A stretch of 9,971 nt of DNA from Candidatus Zipacnadia bacterium (GTDB taxonomy: Bacteria; Armatimonadota; Zipacnadia; Zipacnadales; Zipacnadaceae): the NCBI GenBank assembly GCA_029821215.1, contig JALGTV010000083.1, positions 1-9,971 on the forward strand, written 5' to 3'. This document shows positions 1 to 7,250 of the stretch, piece by piece. Numbering within the stretch: position 1 is the stretch's first letter; each line of letters starts with the position of its first letter. The notes beneath the pieces are model-generated. The model was not told the origin of the DNA. It did no database searches and worked only from the letters and a program-made list of their open reading frames with translations. A program made the position numbers and the translations under genes.

Positions 1-423
1 ATACCCCCGGGGCGGGTGGTCTATTTTGAGAATGCAGCCAACCGACACCGCGCGCTTCCCGTGTTTAACAAAGGGACCTTGGTTGACATGTATATTGCTA
101 AGTCTGCTGCTGAGGCCGACGTGGACGCGCGGGTCCTGATACCCCATTTAGCCGAGCCAGTCGGCGGCAGTCGGCAGCCCAACTTTATCGTTACTGCCGA
201 GGCAGGCATATTCCTGTTTATGACCATCAATCCGCGCTCTGGATATCCATTTCTGCGGTCTCTGCCCAGCCCTGCTCAGCTTCCGGCCCCGCTTGTGCCG
301 GGGGCTTATTCAGCCTATCTGTGCGACTTTTACCGCACCGGTCAGCCCGTGCTGTTGTGTGGTACGGACCAGTACGGGATGGTGTGCGCCTACGATGCCA
401 GCCAGTTGGGCGTTATTCCATAA
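1..423 (+). CDS. 3' end of an unrecognised gene (5'-truncated by window edge)
   Basis: The reading frame is open from base 1 and stops with TAA at 421-423. A GTG at 16 could start it, but no Shine-Dalgarno site precedes that codon, so this is more likely the C-terminal 140 residues of a longer protein that begins outside the window. The protein has no obvious membrane segment. It contains short alternating hydrophobic stretches with glycines and aromatics, such as NFIVTAEAGIFLF and GQPVLLCGTDQYGMVCAYD. These recall the blades of beta-propeller or FG-GAP-type repeat proteins, but the resemblance is weak and I do not assign a family. The next gene on the same strand starts 84 bp downstream, and no clear terminator separates them. 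Confidence 0.6.
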   Translation: MPPGRVVYFENAANRHRALPVFNKGTLVDMYIAKSAAEADVDARVLIPHLAEPVGGSRQPNFIVTAEAGIFLFMTINPRSGYPFLRSLPSPAQLPAPLVPGAYSAYLCDFYRTGQPVLLCGTDQYGMVCAYDASQLGVIP

Positions 424-430
424 ATTTTTC

Positions 431-457
431 GCCAATGGGAGGATAATGTGCATTGGC
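431..457 (+). other. Intergenic inverted repeat with an SD-like site in its loop
   Basis: GCCAATG (431-437) and CATTGGC (451-457) form a perfect 7-bp stem around a 13-nt loop. The loop holds a GGGAGG-like sequence and an ATG at 446. No T-run follows on either strand, so it is not an intrinsic terminator. It could shape translation of the short reading frame at 446-520, or it may have no function. Confidence 0.35.
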
Positions 458-520
458 AGCGAATCAAATAAGGTTTGCTTTACCAATACAATGATTAGGA
501 GGACAAAATGGCTGATTTGA
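446..520 (+). CDS. Possible 24-codon leader ORF overlapping the next gene's start
   Basis: An ATG at 446 follows a GGGAGG sequence (437-442) with a short 3-nt spacer. It opens a 24-codon frame ending in TGA at 518-520. The frame runs through the Shine-Dalgarno site of the isomerase gene and overlaps its first 13 bases in another frame. That arrangement would allow translational coupling. The peptide has two cysteines and a basic C-terminal end (MIRRTKWLI), with no recognisable domain. The short SD spacing and lack of family support make this speculative. It may be chance. Confidence 0.2.
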   Translation: MCIGSESNKVCFTNTMIRRTKWLI

Positions 521-1332
521 AAATAGCAGTTATGCTGGACAGCTTGCGGCTGGAACCTTACGAGGGGATGAAGAAGGTAGTAGAGATGGGGGTCAGCGGG
601 CTACATATAGGGGCTCCGGAGAATCTTGATGCGGCGGGGCGCAAAGAACTGGTCAAGCACGTGCGTTCACTGGGGCTGGAGATTTCGGCAATTTCGGCGT
701 GGGGCGGTGAGGTGCATTTGGAGAAAGCCGAGGAGCAGCAACGAAATGTGGCGTGGGCTAAGCGCTTGCTGCAATTAGCCGCTGACCTTGAGTGTGGCAT
801 TTGGCAGGCCCATGTGGGAGTTATACCAGAGGATACCGAAGACCCCGGCTGGAAGAACATGGTGGCTGCCATGCAGGAGATTGCCGAATGCGGCGAACAA
901 GTTGGCGCCTGTCTGGCTATCGAAACCGGCCCCGAGCCACCGCGGGTACTCAAGAGACTTATAGATATCGTGGGTAGCGAGGCTATCCGCGTAAACTACG
1001 ACCCGGCTAACTTCATCCTCTGGCCGCCACTCCTGGCGCAACAAGAGGGTAGAGAATACGACAAAGAGCAGGCTTTAGCCGAGTTTCAGCCTACCGAAGG
1101 CGTGCGATTACTGGGGCCTTATGTGGTCCACACCCATGCCAAGGATGGCCTGGTGCACCCTAATGGCCAAGCTCAGGAAGTTCCCCTGGGTGAGGGTTGG
1201 GTTGACTGGCCGCGTTATATTAACTATCTTCAGGAAGCCGGTTACCAGGGTTACTTCGCTATCGAGCGGGAGGTCGGGGAGGATCCGGTAGGAGATATAA
1301 AACGGGCAGTGCAGTTTCTCCGCAGTCTTTAG
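508..1332 (+). CDS. Sugar phosphate isomerase/epimerase-like TIM barrel protein
   Basis: The 274-residue protein belongs to the xylose isomerase-like/AP endonuclease 2 TIM barrel superfamily, whose members isomerise or epimerise sugars and inositol derivatives using a divalent metal. Likely metal ligands sit at the ends of the barrel strands: H102 (QAHVG), E138 (AIETG), D165 (NYDPAN), H208/H210 (VVHTHAKD) and E253 (FAIERE). The C-terminal GEGWVDWPRYINYLQEAGY segment, with its 'shared gain of G-W helix' layout, is common in this family. Length is typical and no signal peptide is visible, so it is probably cytoplasmic. The start is fixed by AGGAGG at 497-502, 5 nt before the ATG. Substrate cannot be read from sequence. 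The neighbours include no transporter or kinase that would suggest one. Confidence 0.87.
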   Translation: MADLKIAVMLDSLRLEPYEGMKKVVEMGVSGLHIGAPENLDAAGRKELVKHVRSLGLEISAISAWGGEVHLEKAEEQQRNVAWAKRLLQLAADLECGIWQAHVGVIPEDTEDPGWKNMVAAMQEIAECGEQVGACLAIETGPEPPRVLKRLIDIVGSEAIRVNYDPANFILWPPLLAQQEGREYDKEQALAEFQPTEGVRLLGPYVVHTHAKDGLVHPNGQAQEVPLGEGWVDWPRYINYLQEAGYQGYFAIEREVGEDPVGDIKRAVQFLRSL

Positions 1333-1340
1333 AGATAACA

Positions 1341-1403
1341 AGGAGGATGACCATAGGGTTACCATTTGGCACGGCACCGGCAACCAAATTGCCCTCACTT
1401 TGA
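1341..1403 (+). other. Orphan Shine-Dalgarno site and 18-codon frame
   Basis: A full AGGAGG (1341-1346) lies 8 bp after the isomerase stop and directly abuts an ATG at 1347. That ATG opens only 18 codons and ends in TGA at 1401-1403. The zero-length spacer is too short for efficient initiation. The site looks like the ribosome-binding site of a downstream operon gene that has since been lost or replaced, although it may be fortuitous. An ATTTGG/CCAAAT inverted repeat (1364-1369 and 1384-1389) lies inside this stretch without a T-run. Confidence 0.25.
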
Positions 1404-1489
1404 AACATTTAGTAGGTAATCAAGCGTCAAATTATCGGTTCGGGTACCGGTAGGGAACGCCATCCTAACGGAAAGTTGGCTATTTACGT

Positions 1490-2317
1490 ATGAATGAGCG
1501 GTTGTCCATAGGGATTCTTAGTACCCTCGCGGCTCTGGTTATGGTGATAGCAATAGGATGTGGGGGAGGGGGTGGGCTGCCGAGAATAATAGCTGTGACT
1601 ATTACCCCTGATGACTTTACCGCTCACACTGGCGATGTTATCCGGTTCTATGCCTTTGGAGAGCAGCAGGGTGGGGGAAGCCGCGATGTAAGCCAGACCG
1701 TGAGCTGGCATAGCTCCGATCCGTCAGTGGCGACGGTGGATACCGATGCCGAATTAACTGCCATCGGGCCGGGCCAGACCGAAATTAGCGCCACCTACAA
1801 GAACATTACCTCAGAGTCTACAGTGGTCACCGTGACTAATCCCGGCCCCCAGTCCACCGCCCAGTATTACCCTCTGGGCCTGCACTATTGGTGGCAGTAT
1901 ACCGGAACACCGGTTACACCTTATGGGGTTAGCCCCCAGGCCGATGAGCCCGGCTATATGTATGTGCGCCATGACCAGGATGGCCTGGCCGAGCACGTAG
2001 GGGCTGGCGCCTCCGTCTATCTGCTGTCGTCGCCGCTGGAGACCGGTCACCGCTGGCTGTATGGCGATGACATCCAGCACTATTTCATCGTTGAGGCAAC
2101 TGGTGAGACAGTGGATGTACCCGCGGGCGTCTACACCGACTGTGTGCAGGTGCGGGAGCACTGCATTACCCAGGCCGATATTGAGTACGACATCTTCACC
2201 TGGTATGCCCCTGGCGTGGGGCCGGTATTAACTCGATTCCCCGACTACGATCCCGGCAGTGGTCAAACCACTTGGGTTGAGCACCGCCTGCTTGACTTCC
2301 AGCCCGGTTTGCCCTAA
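1490..2317 (+). CDS. Lipoprotein with bacterial Ig-like (BIG2) domain
   Basis: The 275-residue protein starts with a short basic segment and a hydrophobic stretch (about residues 6-22), then AIGC with the candidate lipidated cysteine at 24. Alanine at -3 is less usual than leucine. A glycine-rich linker follows. Residues about 32-116 match the BIG2 fold in style: IIAVTITPDDFTAHTGD, then VSWHSSDPSVATVD and a GQTEISATY segment. The C-terminal half (about 122-275) has the YYPLGLHYWWQYTG opening, a VDVPAGVYTDCVQV segment and a WYAPGVGPVLTR segment. This pattern is seen in extracellular lipoproteins of unknown role. It is probably anchored on the outer face of the membrane. No good ribosome-binding site precedes the ATG (only GGAAAG about 14 nt away), so expression or start are uncertain. 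It converges on tadC with a 5-bp gap. A role with the pilus is possible but unproven. Confidence 0.75.
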   Translation: MNERLSIGILSTLAALVMVIAIGCGGGGGLPRIIAVTITPDDFTAHTGDVIRFYAFGEQQGGGSRDVSQTVSWHSSDPSVATVDTDAELTAIGPGQTEISATYKNITSESTVVTVTNPGPQSTAQYYPLGLHYWWQYTGTPVTPYGVSPQADEPGYMYVRHDQDGLAEHVGAGASVYLLSSPLETGHRWLYGDDIQHYFIVEATGETVDVPAGVYTDCVQVREHCITQADIEYDIFTWYAPGVGPVLTRFPDYDPGSGQTTWVEHRLLDFQPGLP

Positions 2318-2322
2318 GTTCA

Positions 2323-3243
2323 TCAATGGCCTATACGCCCAAAACTCTCCATGATGGAGATGCCGGCTGGGCCCAGGATAACCACAAACATAGACGGGAA
2401 GATGAAGAAGATTAGCGGGAAGAGCATCTTAATGGGTATCGTGCCAGCTAATTCCCGCACCCGCAGGGTCCTTTTGACGCGCAGGCTTTCGCTGTGAGTG
2501 CGCAGCACCGAGGATATACTGGAGCCCAGTTCCTCGGCCTGACATAGCGCTGCCGTAAAGGCACTTAAATCTCGGACTTGAGATCGCTCAGCCAGACTGT
2601 GCCAGGCAGCGGCTCGAGGTTTGCCCAGCCGAATCTCAGTGAGGGCCTGGGAAAATTCTTCCATCAGCGGACCTTCCTCGCGTTGCAACAATTCCTTAAT
2701 CGCCCCATCTAGCCCCAATCCGGCCTCTACACTGACCACCAACAGGTCAATTGTATTGGGCAAAGCTTTGGTGATAGCAGCTTTCCGTGCGGCGGCCCGG
2801 TTGTCCACCAGTATGCCGGGGAGCACCCCACCAACGCCGCAGCCTCCGACGACCATAAGAGATTTGACGGGCAGGCTTACGGACAGATGGCTGGCAGCGA
2901 TCCAACCCAATACCAGTCCGCCCAAGGCAGCAACTCCTTGTAGAAATAGGAAAGTCTTAGCGTGCAGCCCCCAGGGATTTCCTGCCTGGGCCAGGCGAGC
3001 GTCGGCGCTGCTGAGCATAGTAGAGGGCGCGGCAGAGCCGACGACAGCGGATACTTTGTCAAGCAGCGGTTGCAGTATCCGTTCGCGAGGTGACCGGCTC
3101 ATCTCAGGTAGCTCGACTGCCCCAGGTATTTCACCAATGCTTCTCATCCGCTGGAGAATAAGGTTGCGGGTCGTGCCAATAGTTAGAATGATGATGGAGA
3201 AGAATAGTATAACAAAGATCAATACGGATATTGCAACCGCCAT
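2323..3243 (-). CDS. tadC: TadC, Tad pilus inner-membrane platform protein
   Basis: This is the last gene of the Tad locus and belongs to the type II secretion F (GspF/TadC) family. With TadB it forms the inner-membrane platform on which the TadA ATPase acts. The 306-residue product has an N-terminal membrane segment (about 4-23), two central ones (about 98-117 and 127-145) and a C-terminal one (about 275-296). The cytoplasmic F domain spans about 160-270, with LPNTIDLLVVSVEAGLGLDG, EFSQALTEIRLGKPR, QAEELGSSISSVLR and the IKMLFPLIFFIFP signature before the last helix. All are typical of TadC and the length is normal. I chose the ATG at 3243 because GAGGTG lies 8 nt upstream. A GTG at 3258 would add five residues and overlap the tadB stop (GTGA). 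Either start implies coupling to tadB. Confidence 0.9.
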   Translation of the reverse strand: MAVAISVLIFVILFFSIIILTIGTTRNLILQRMRSIGEIPGAVELPEMSRSPRERILQPLLDKVSAVVGSAAPSTMLSSADARLAQAGNPWGLHAKTFLFLQGVAALGGLVLGWIAASHLSVSLPVKSLMVVGGCGVGGVLPGILVDNRAAARKAAITKALPNTIDLLVVSVEAGLGLDGAIKELLQREEGPLMEEFSQALTEIRLGKPRAAAWHSLAERSQVRDLSAFTAALCQAEELGSSISSVLRTHSESLRVKRTLRVRELAGTIPIKMLFPLIFFIFPSMFVVILGPAGISIMESFGRIGH

Positions 3244-3254
3244 ATTCAGACACC

Positions 3255-3839
3255 TCACACATCAACTTTAAGCATAAGTTTGATCACGCCGAGCCCCGCC
3301 AACATCAGACCGGCTCCCGCCACCAGCATAATAGTACCAATAGGCTCAGTGACCAGCGGCATCAGATAGTTTGGGTTCAATAGGTAGATGATGAAGGCCA
3401 GACCCATGGGCAGGCAGGTCAGGACACCGGCGGAGAGCCGACCTTCCGCAGTGAGGGCGGCAATTTCAGCAGCGAGATGGAAGCGCTGCTGAATCATATC
3501 GCCAGTAGTCTCCAGGATTTCAGCCAGATTGCCGCCTACCTTGGACTGTATCTGTATCGCGATGACCATCAGCTTGACGTCGGCGCTCTGGGTACGAGTG
3601 GTCATATGGGCGAAGGCCTCTTCGCGAGAAACGCCAACATTGATTTCATCCAACACCCAGGAGATTTCCTGGGAAATCGGCGGGGCCATCTCGTCGGCAG
3701 CTACTTGTAGCGCTCGCAGGATAGAGAAGCCGGAGCGTAACGAGGAAGCAATCAGCCGTAGGGTCTCAGGAAGCTGGATGGTAATTTGCTTCTGTCGGTG
3801 GCCCTTGCGCATCATGGCATAAATCCAAGGGGCGGCCAT
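3255..3839 (-). CDS. tadB: TadB platform protein, C-terminal part (frameshifted gene)
   Basis: This 194-residue frame contains the T2SSF domain of TadB, a partner of TadC in the pilus platform. The QLPETLRLIASSLRSGFSIL segment (23-42) and the GGNLAEILETTGDMIQQR segment (102-119) are family signatures, and two membrane helices follow (about 136-154 and 167-190). The nominal ATG at 3839 has no ribosome-binding site. The frame is actually open back to a TGA at 3896-3894, encoding a plausible membrane segment (ITRSVVALLAM) ahead of that ATG. The normal N-terminus of TadB lies in another frame at 4060-3812. A -1 shift within 3812-3893 would join them into a protein of about 267 residues, shorter than the usual 300 or so. 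The stop overlaps the possible GTG start of tadC. Whether the gene is broken, repaired in translation, or affected by a sequencing error cannot be decided here. Confidence 0.85.
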   Translation of the reverse strand: MAAPWIYAMMRKGHRQKQITIQLPETLRLIASSLRSGFSILRALQVAADEMAPPISQEISWVLDEINVGVSREEAFAHMTTRTQSADVKLMVIAIQIQSKVGGNLAEILETTGDMIQQRFHLAAEIAALTAEGRLSAGVLTCLPMGLAFIIYLLNPNYLMPLVTEPIGTIMLVAGAGLMLAGLGVIKLMLKVDV

Positions 3840-4060
3840 CGCCAGCAGTGCGACAACAGAACGCGTAATAAGATGGTGACACCCGGGGCAAAATCAGGCC
3901 GTTCAATATTCTGGAAAGACGGCGTGGTATTATGCTGCGTAGTTTTAGCCAGCCGACGGCGTTCGTGAGCGATGCTGGCGGGAGCGAGTGCAGTGATGAC
4001 GGCGTAAATAGTGCCGCCCAGAAGGAGCGATATCATAGATATAAACAGAGTCGGTGTCAT
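3812..4060 (-). pseudogene. tadB: TadB N-terminal fragment, separated by frameshift
   Basis: The ATG at 4060 lies 10 bp after the tadA stop, with GAGGT about 8 nt upstream, so this is the true start of tadB. The first 60 or so residues look right for TadB: a membrane helix (about 4-27) followed by a basic cytoplasmic stretch (HERRRLAKTTQH) and FAPGVTILL, which resembles the start of the second hydrophobic region in TadB. After that the frame leaves the family pattern (RVLLSHCWRWPPLGFMP) and stops with TGA at 3814-3812. The expected continuation is found in the frame of the 3255-3839 entry. The join is tighter than in typical TadB, so a small deletion may have accompanied the frameshift. Confidence 0.75.
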
Positions 4061-4070
4061 GGCAGCTACC

Positions 4071-5405
4071 TCACAGCTCCCAGTGCTCGGATAAGTTCGG
4101 AGGTAGTTCAACGCCCTGAGATACTAAGTTATCGGCAAATTTCGGACGGAGTTGAGTGTAGATGTGCTCGCCAATGACGTTGCCTTGCTCGTCAATACCA
4201 TGTTGCTCGTACCGATAGATGTCCTGGAGGATAATGGTATCCTCCTCCATCCCCTGGACTTCAGTGATATGGGTTATTTTGCGGGTGCCATCCCGAAACC
4301 GACTCTGATGAACGATAAGGTTGAGGGCCCCGACTATCTGCTCGCGTATAGCCCGGGAAGGCAGTTCGGTCTCAGCCATAAGGGCCATGGTTTCCAGGCG
4401 AGATAAGGTATCCCGGGGACTGTTAGTATGAGCGGTAGTCACCGAGCCGTCGTGGCCGGTGTTCATAGCCTGGAGCATGTCTAAGGCTTCCCCACCCCGC
4501 ACCTCACCAACAATGATCCTATCCGGCCGCATACGCAGAGCGTTGCGGACTAACTGGCGGATAGTAATCTCACCGGTTCCTTCCAGATTTGGCGGTCGGC
4601 TTTCCAAAGTGACTACATGTTCCTGATTAAGCTGCAGCTCGGCCGCATCCTCAATGGTAATAATGCGTTCCGTAGCGGGAATGAACGAAGATAAGACGTT
4701 AAGAGTTGACGTCTTGCCACTGCCGGTGCCTCCCGATACTATGATATTGAGGCGGGCTTCTACACAGGCCTGCAAAAACTGGGCCATCTCCTCGGTAAGT
4801 GTGCCGAAATGCACCAGGTCCTCAGGAGTAAACGGATTCTTAGAGAACTTGCGAATGGTTACAGTGGCACCGTTGATGGCTAACGGTGGGATGATGGCAT
4901 TAACTCGGGATCCGTCAGGTAGGCGAGCGTCAACCATGGGTGAGCTTTCGTCTATCCAGCGGCCCAAAGGGGCGATGATTTTTTCGATGATGCGCCGCAC
5001 ATGGTCACTATTGGTAAAGATGACGTCAGTTTTATGTAGTTTTCCCTCACGTTCAACGTAGACCTGGCGGGGGCCGTTAACCATAATCTCGCTAACAGTG
5101 GGATCGTCCAGCAAGGGTTGCAGCGGGCCGTAGCCGCGCAGCTCGGCCATGACTTGGGATTGCAACTGCTCGCGCACTTTGGTGCTGAGGGTAAGACGCT
5201 CGTCCTCAATGACCTGAATGGTGGTAGCCTGGATGCGGTCCAGAAGCTGGTCATCAGTTAGAGCTTGCAGCACTTGCAAGTTGGCGTTGTCCACTAATGT
5301 GCGGTGGATCTCGTCCTTTATTTCCAATAGCTCCTCAATCTCTTGCTGCCTTATCTCCTCAAGATATCGTTCCCCCCAGGCAGCAGTGGCCGGCGATGTT
5401 GTCAT
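4071..5405 (-). CDS. tadA: TadA/CpaF, Tad pilus assembly ATPase
   Basis: This cytoplasmic hexameric ATPase of the type II/IV secretion (VirB11/GspE) family powers assembly, and in some species retraction, of the Flp pilus. The 444-residue length is normal. A mostly helical N-terminal region (about 10-90) leads to the CpaF signature GYGPLQPLLDDPTVSEIMVN (91-110) and the N-terminal ATPase subdomain. The catalytic part shows Walker A GGTGSGKTS (225-233), the Asp box IITIEDAAEL (248-257), Walker B RIIVGEVRG (296-304) and the His box GHDGSVTTAHTNS (317-329). All key residues are intact, so the motor should be active. The start is supported by AGGAGGAG at 5421-5414, 8 nt before the ATG. The gene is separated from tadZ by 75 bp and followed 10 bp later by tadB. 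Confidence 0.96.
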   Translation of the reverse strand: MTTSPATAAWGERYLEEIRQQEIEELLEIKDEIHRTLVDNANLQVLQALTDDQLLDRIQATTIQVIEDERLTLSTKVREQLQSQVMAELRGYGPLQPLLDDPTVSEIMVNGPRQVYVEREGKLHKTDVIFTNSDHVRRIIEKIIAPLGRWIDESSPMVDARLPDGSRVNAIIPPLAINGATVTIRKFSKNPFTPEDLVHFGTLTEEMAQFLQACVEARLNIIVSGGTGSGKTSTLNVLSSFIPATERIITIEDAAELQLNQEHVVTLESRPPNLEGTGEITIRQLVRNALRMRPDRIIVGEVRGGEALDMLQAMNTGHDGSVTTAHTNSPRDTLSRLETMALMAETELPSRAIREQIVGALNLIVHQSRFRDGTRKITHITEVQGMEEDTIILQDIYRYEQHGIDEQGNVIGEHIYTQLRPKFADNLVSQGVELPPNLSEHWEL

Positions 5406-5459
5406 TTGACTGGCTCCTCCTAACTTAACTAATTCCGGTTCTCAAACTCTCCGCCCCGA

Positions 5460-5474
5460 CCCCCTGATAGGGGG
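5460..5474 (-). other. Short C5/G5 hairpin between tadZ and tadA
   Basis: CCCCC (5460-5464) and GGGGG (5470-5474) flank a 5-nt loop just after the tadZ stop codon. No T-run follows on the minus strand, so termination is unlikely. The hairpin could protect an mRNA end or mark a processing point in the 75-bp gap. It may also have no role. Confidence 0.3.
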
Positions 5475-5480
5475 ATGGGA

Positions 5481-6689
5481 TTAAGCAGCCTGGCCGACAT
5501 CCGCCTTGGAGGTGGCCACGGGTAATTTATGGGATGCCTCCAGGAGAAGGTCAGCCAATTCATTCAGACTGCGGGAGATATGCGCATTAGGTTGCGTGAG
5601 TACAAAAGGCTCACCCTTATTGGCGGCGGCCACAGTAGTTTGCACAGAGTTGGGAATCTGGAAAGTGACTGGCATGTCAACTGTCTCTTCCAGGTCCTTA
5701 ATCTCGAAACGGTCTTGGGCCGAGGCCCGGTTAACTATCAGATGAATGGCCTGGCGAGATACATAGCCGGCATCAAGAAGTATTGTGATTAAGTTGGCGG
5801 TATCGCGAATAGTGGTCAGCTCGAACAGATTGGTAACAACCAAAATGTGCTGACACCGCGCCAGCACATACAGACTGCTGGACCAGAGCATAGGGGGCAG
5901 GTCACAAAAAACAAATCGGTAATTGCGGCGCAACACGCCCAGCAACGAAGCGATGTAGGATACTGAAAGACAATCCCAGGCCACTGGCTGGGGCGTGGAG
6001 GATCCTGGTAGGACCCGCAGGGTACTTTTGTGAGTAGCCAGGGCACTTTCCACCAATTGGGGGTCCAACTCATCAGCATGGGCCGCCAGATCAATTAAAC
6101 TGCTCCGGGGTTGAAGATTCAGAGACACGCTGACGTCACCCAATTGCGCATACATGTCCACTAACACTACTGAGTCAGGAAAGCGTTGAGCGAATAGGGT
6201 GCTGAGGTTAGTGGCCAGCGTAGTTTTGCCAACTCCGTCTTTGGCGGAAACCAGGCCAATAGTGATAGGCATCTGCTCTGGATCAGTCACAATCGCATAC
6301 TCATTGGTTTGCATAATCTGCTTGATCTGAGCACAGGTGACCACTGTGTCCACCAGCTCCTGCGGAGATAGATCAGGCGACAGAACAGCACGGGCACCTG
6401 CCTGCATAGCCTGAGCAATTGCGCTCGGGGCATTGGTGTAGTCTACTAACAACAGGCAGGCTACCTGGGGGGCGGCCAGATTCACCAGCTTGCAGACATC
6501 ATATCCGCTGAGAGCGGGTAGTTTAGCATGAGCGATGAGGGCGTCAGGCTGGGTCTGGATTGCCATCTGGGCCGCTTCCAGACCGTCACGGGCAAAGCCA
6601 ACAACCTCAATTTGCCCAGAGTCGGTAAGGATGCGCCGCAGGCCCTCGGCGTCGCCTGGTTCCGGCTCAGTTATCACAATCTGTATCAT
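5481..6689 (-). CDS. tadZ: TadZ/CpaE, pilus-localising MinD/ParA-like ATPase with degenerate receiver domain
   Basis: The 402-residue protein has the two-domain layout of TadZ/CpaE, which positions the Tad machine at a cell site, often the pole. Residues about 1-125 resemble a response-regulator receiver, but the phosphoacceptor position is histidine (H54 in LIAHAKLP) and the conserved lysine near GARAVLSPDL is missing. It should not accept phosphate. Residues about 141-390 form the ParA/MinD ATPase: a deviant Walker A KDGVGKTT (150-157, with Asp where Gly is usual), the A' motif VVLVDMYAQLGD (174-185) and the Walker B-type FVFCDLPP (259-266). Nucleotide binding therefore looks intact. The ribosome-binding site is weak (GGAG about 12 nt upstream). 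It lies between tadE (67-bp gap) and tadA (75-bp gap). Confidence 0.9.
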   Translation of the reverse strand: MIQIVITEPEPGDAEGLRRILTDSGQIEVVGFARDGLEAAQMAIQTQPDALIAHAKLPALSGYDVCKLVNLAAPQVACLLLVDYTNAPSAIAQAMQAGARAVLSPDLSPQELVDTVVTCAQIKQIMQTNEYAIVTDPEQMPITIGLVSAKDGVGKTTLATNLSTLFAQRFPDSVVLVDMYAQLGDVSVSLNLQPRSSLIDLAAHADELDPQLVESALATHKSTLRVLPGSSTPQPVAWDCLSVSYIASLLGVLRRNYRFVFCDLPPMLWSSSLYVLARCQHILVVTNLFELTTIRDTANLITILLDAGYVSRQAIHLIVNRASAQDRFEIKDLEETVDMPVTFQIPNSVQTTVAAANKGEPFVLTQPNAHISRSLNELADLLLEASHKLPVATSKADVGQAA

Positions 6690-6756
6690 AGCTCACTACT
6701 CCATAGTTGACTGCAGTGTCAGCATCTACGCAGCGGCCCGGCTCTTTGTATCAATT

Positions 6757-7245
6757 TCACTCCCGCCGCATGACTGAGGTCGCTGATATGGTGATGGTTG
6801 ACCCACCCTCCTCATCAGGCAGAGTCGGCAGCAAGCCGGCGCTGATTAGGGGGTGAGGGTAGGTAAGGCTTATCTTGATCTTAGCGCCCCGGGGAGCGCT
6901 ATTTTGGCCTTCCACATTGCCCAGGGTTGTCCACTCCCACGATTGCGTGTCTTCATTGAAAGTCCCATATTGTTGAGTAACAGTGATGTTGTCGGTATTC
7001 AGAGAAGCGGCGGCCTCCATAATGGTGGTGGTGATGCTGGTGGTGTAACTACCGATAGCCCCCTCGCGACATCCCTCCCGCACAGCTTCATTCAAGATCA
7101 GCACATCCTTGAATAGCAGGCCAAACTCGGTAATGCCAAATAGTAAAGTGAGCAAAATCGGCGCCGTCAGAGCCAGTTCTACCACAGCGCCTCCCCACCT
7201 TTGGCGTGGCTGGCGGCGGCTTGTAGGTTGACGTGTCAGTCTCAT
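6757..7245 (-). CDS. tadE: TadE-like minor pseudopilin
   Basis: TadE-like proteins are minor pilins needed for Flp pilus assembly. The 162-residue product has a basic N-terminal leader (about 1-17) rich in arginine, then the prepilin site: cleavage is expected after G18 with glutamate at the +5 position (GGAVVE, E23). The hydrophobic helix runs to about residue 48 (LALTAPILLTLLFGITEFGL), and the LNEAVREGCREGA segment after it is typical of TadE. The polar C-terminal part holds a predicted beta-rich region with many Thr and Ser residues. I prefer the ATG at 7245. A GTG at 7254 overlaps the TGA of the peptidase gene (GTGA), so the two genes are likely translated together. It is the probable substrate of the adjacent peptidase. 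Confidence 0.88.
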   Translation of the reverse strand: MRLTRQPTSRRQPRQRWGGAVVELALTAPILLTLLFGITEFGLLFKDVLILNEAVREGCREGAIGSYTTSITTTIMEAAASLNTDNITVTQQYGTFNEDTQSWEWTTLGNVEGQNSAPRGAKIKISLTYPHPLISAGLLPTLPDEEGGSTITISATSVMRRE

Positions 7246-7250
7246 TAGCC

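Noticed and set aside
431..457. Intrinsic terminator after the first partial gene
   Set aside because: The stem is not followed by a T-run on either strand.
2621..3271. A 216-codon plus-strand frame opposite tadC
   Set aside because: It is antisense to a well-supported gene, rich in Ser, Pro and Arg as shadow frames are, and shows no domain.
3812..3896. Programmed -1 ribosomal frameshifting in tadB
   Set aside because: The overlap has no classic X-XXY-YYZ slippery heptamer. A mutation or sequence error is simpler, though the frameshift itself is reported.
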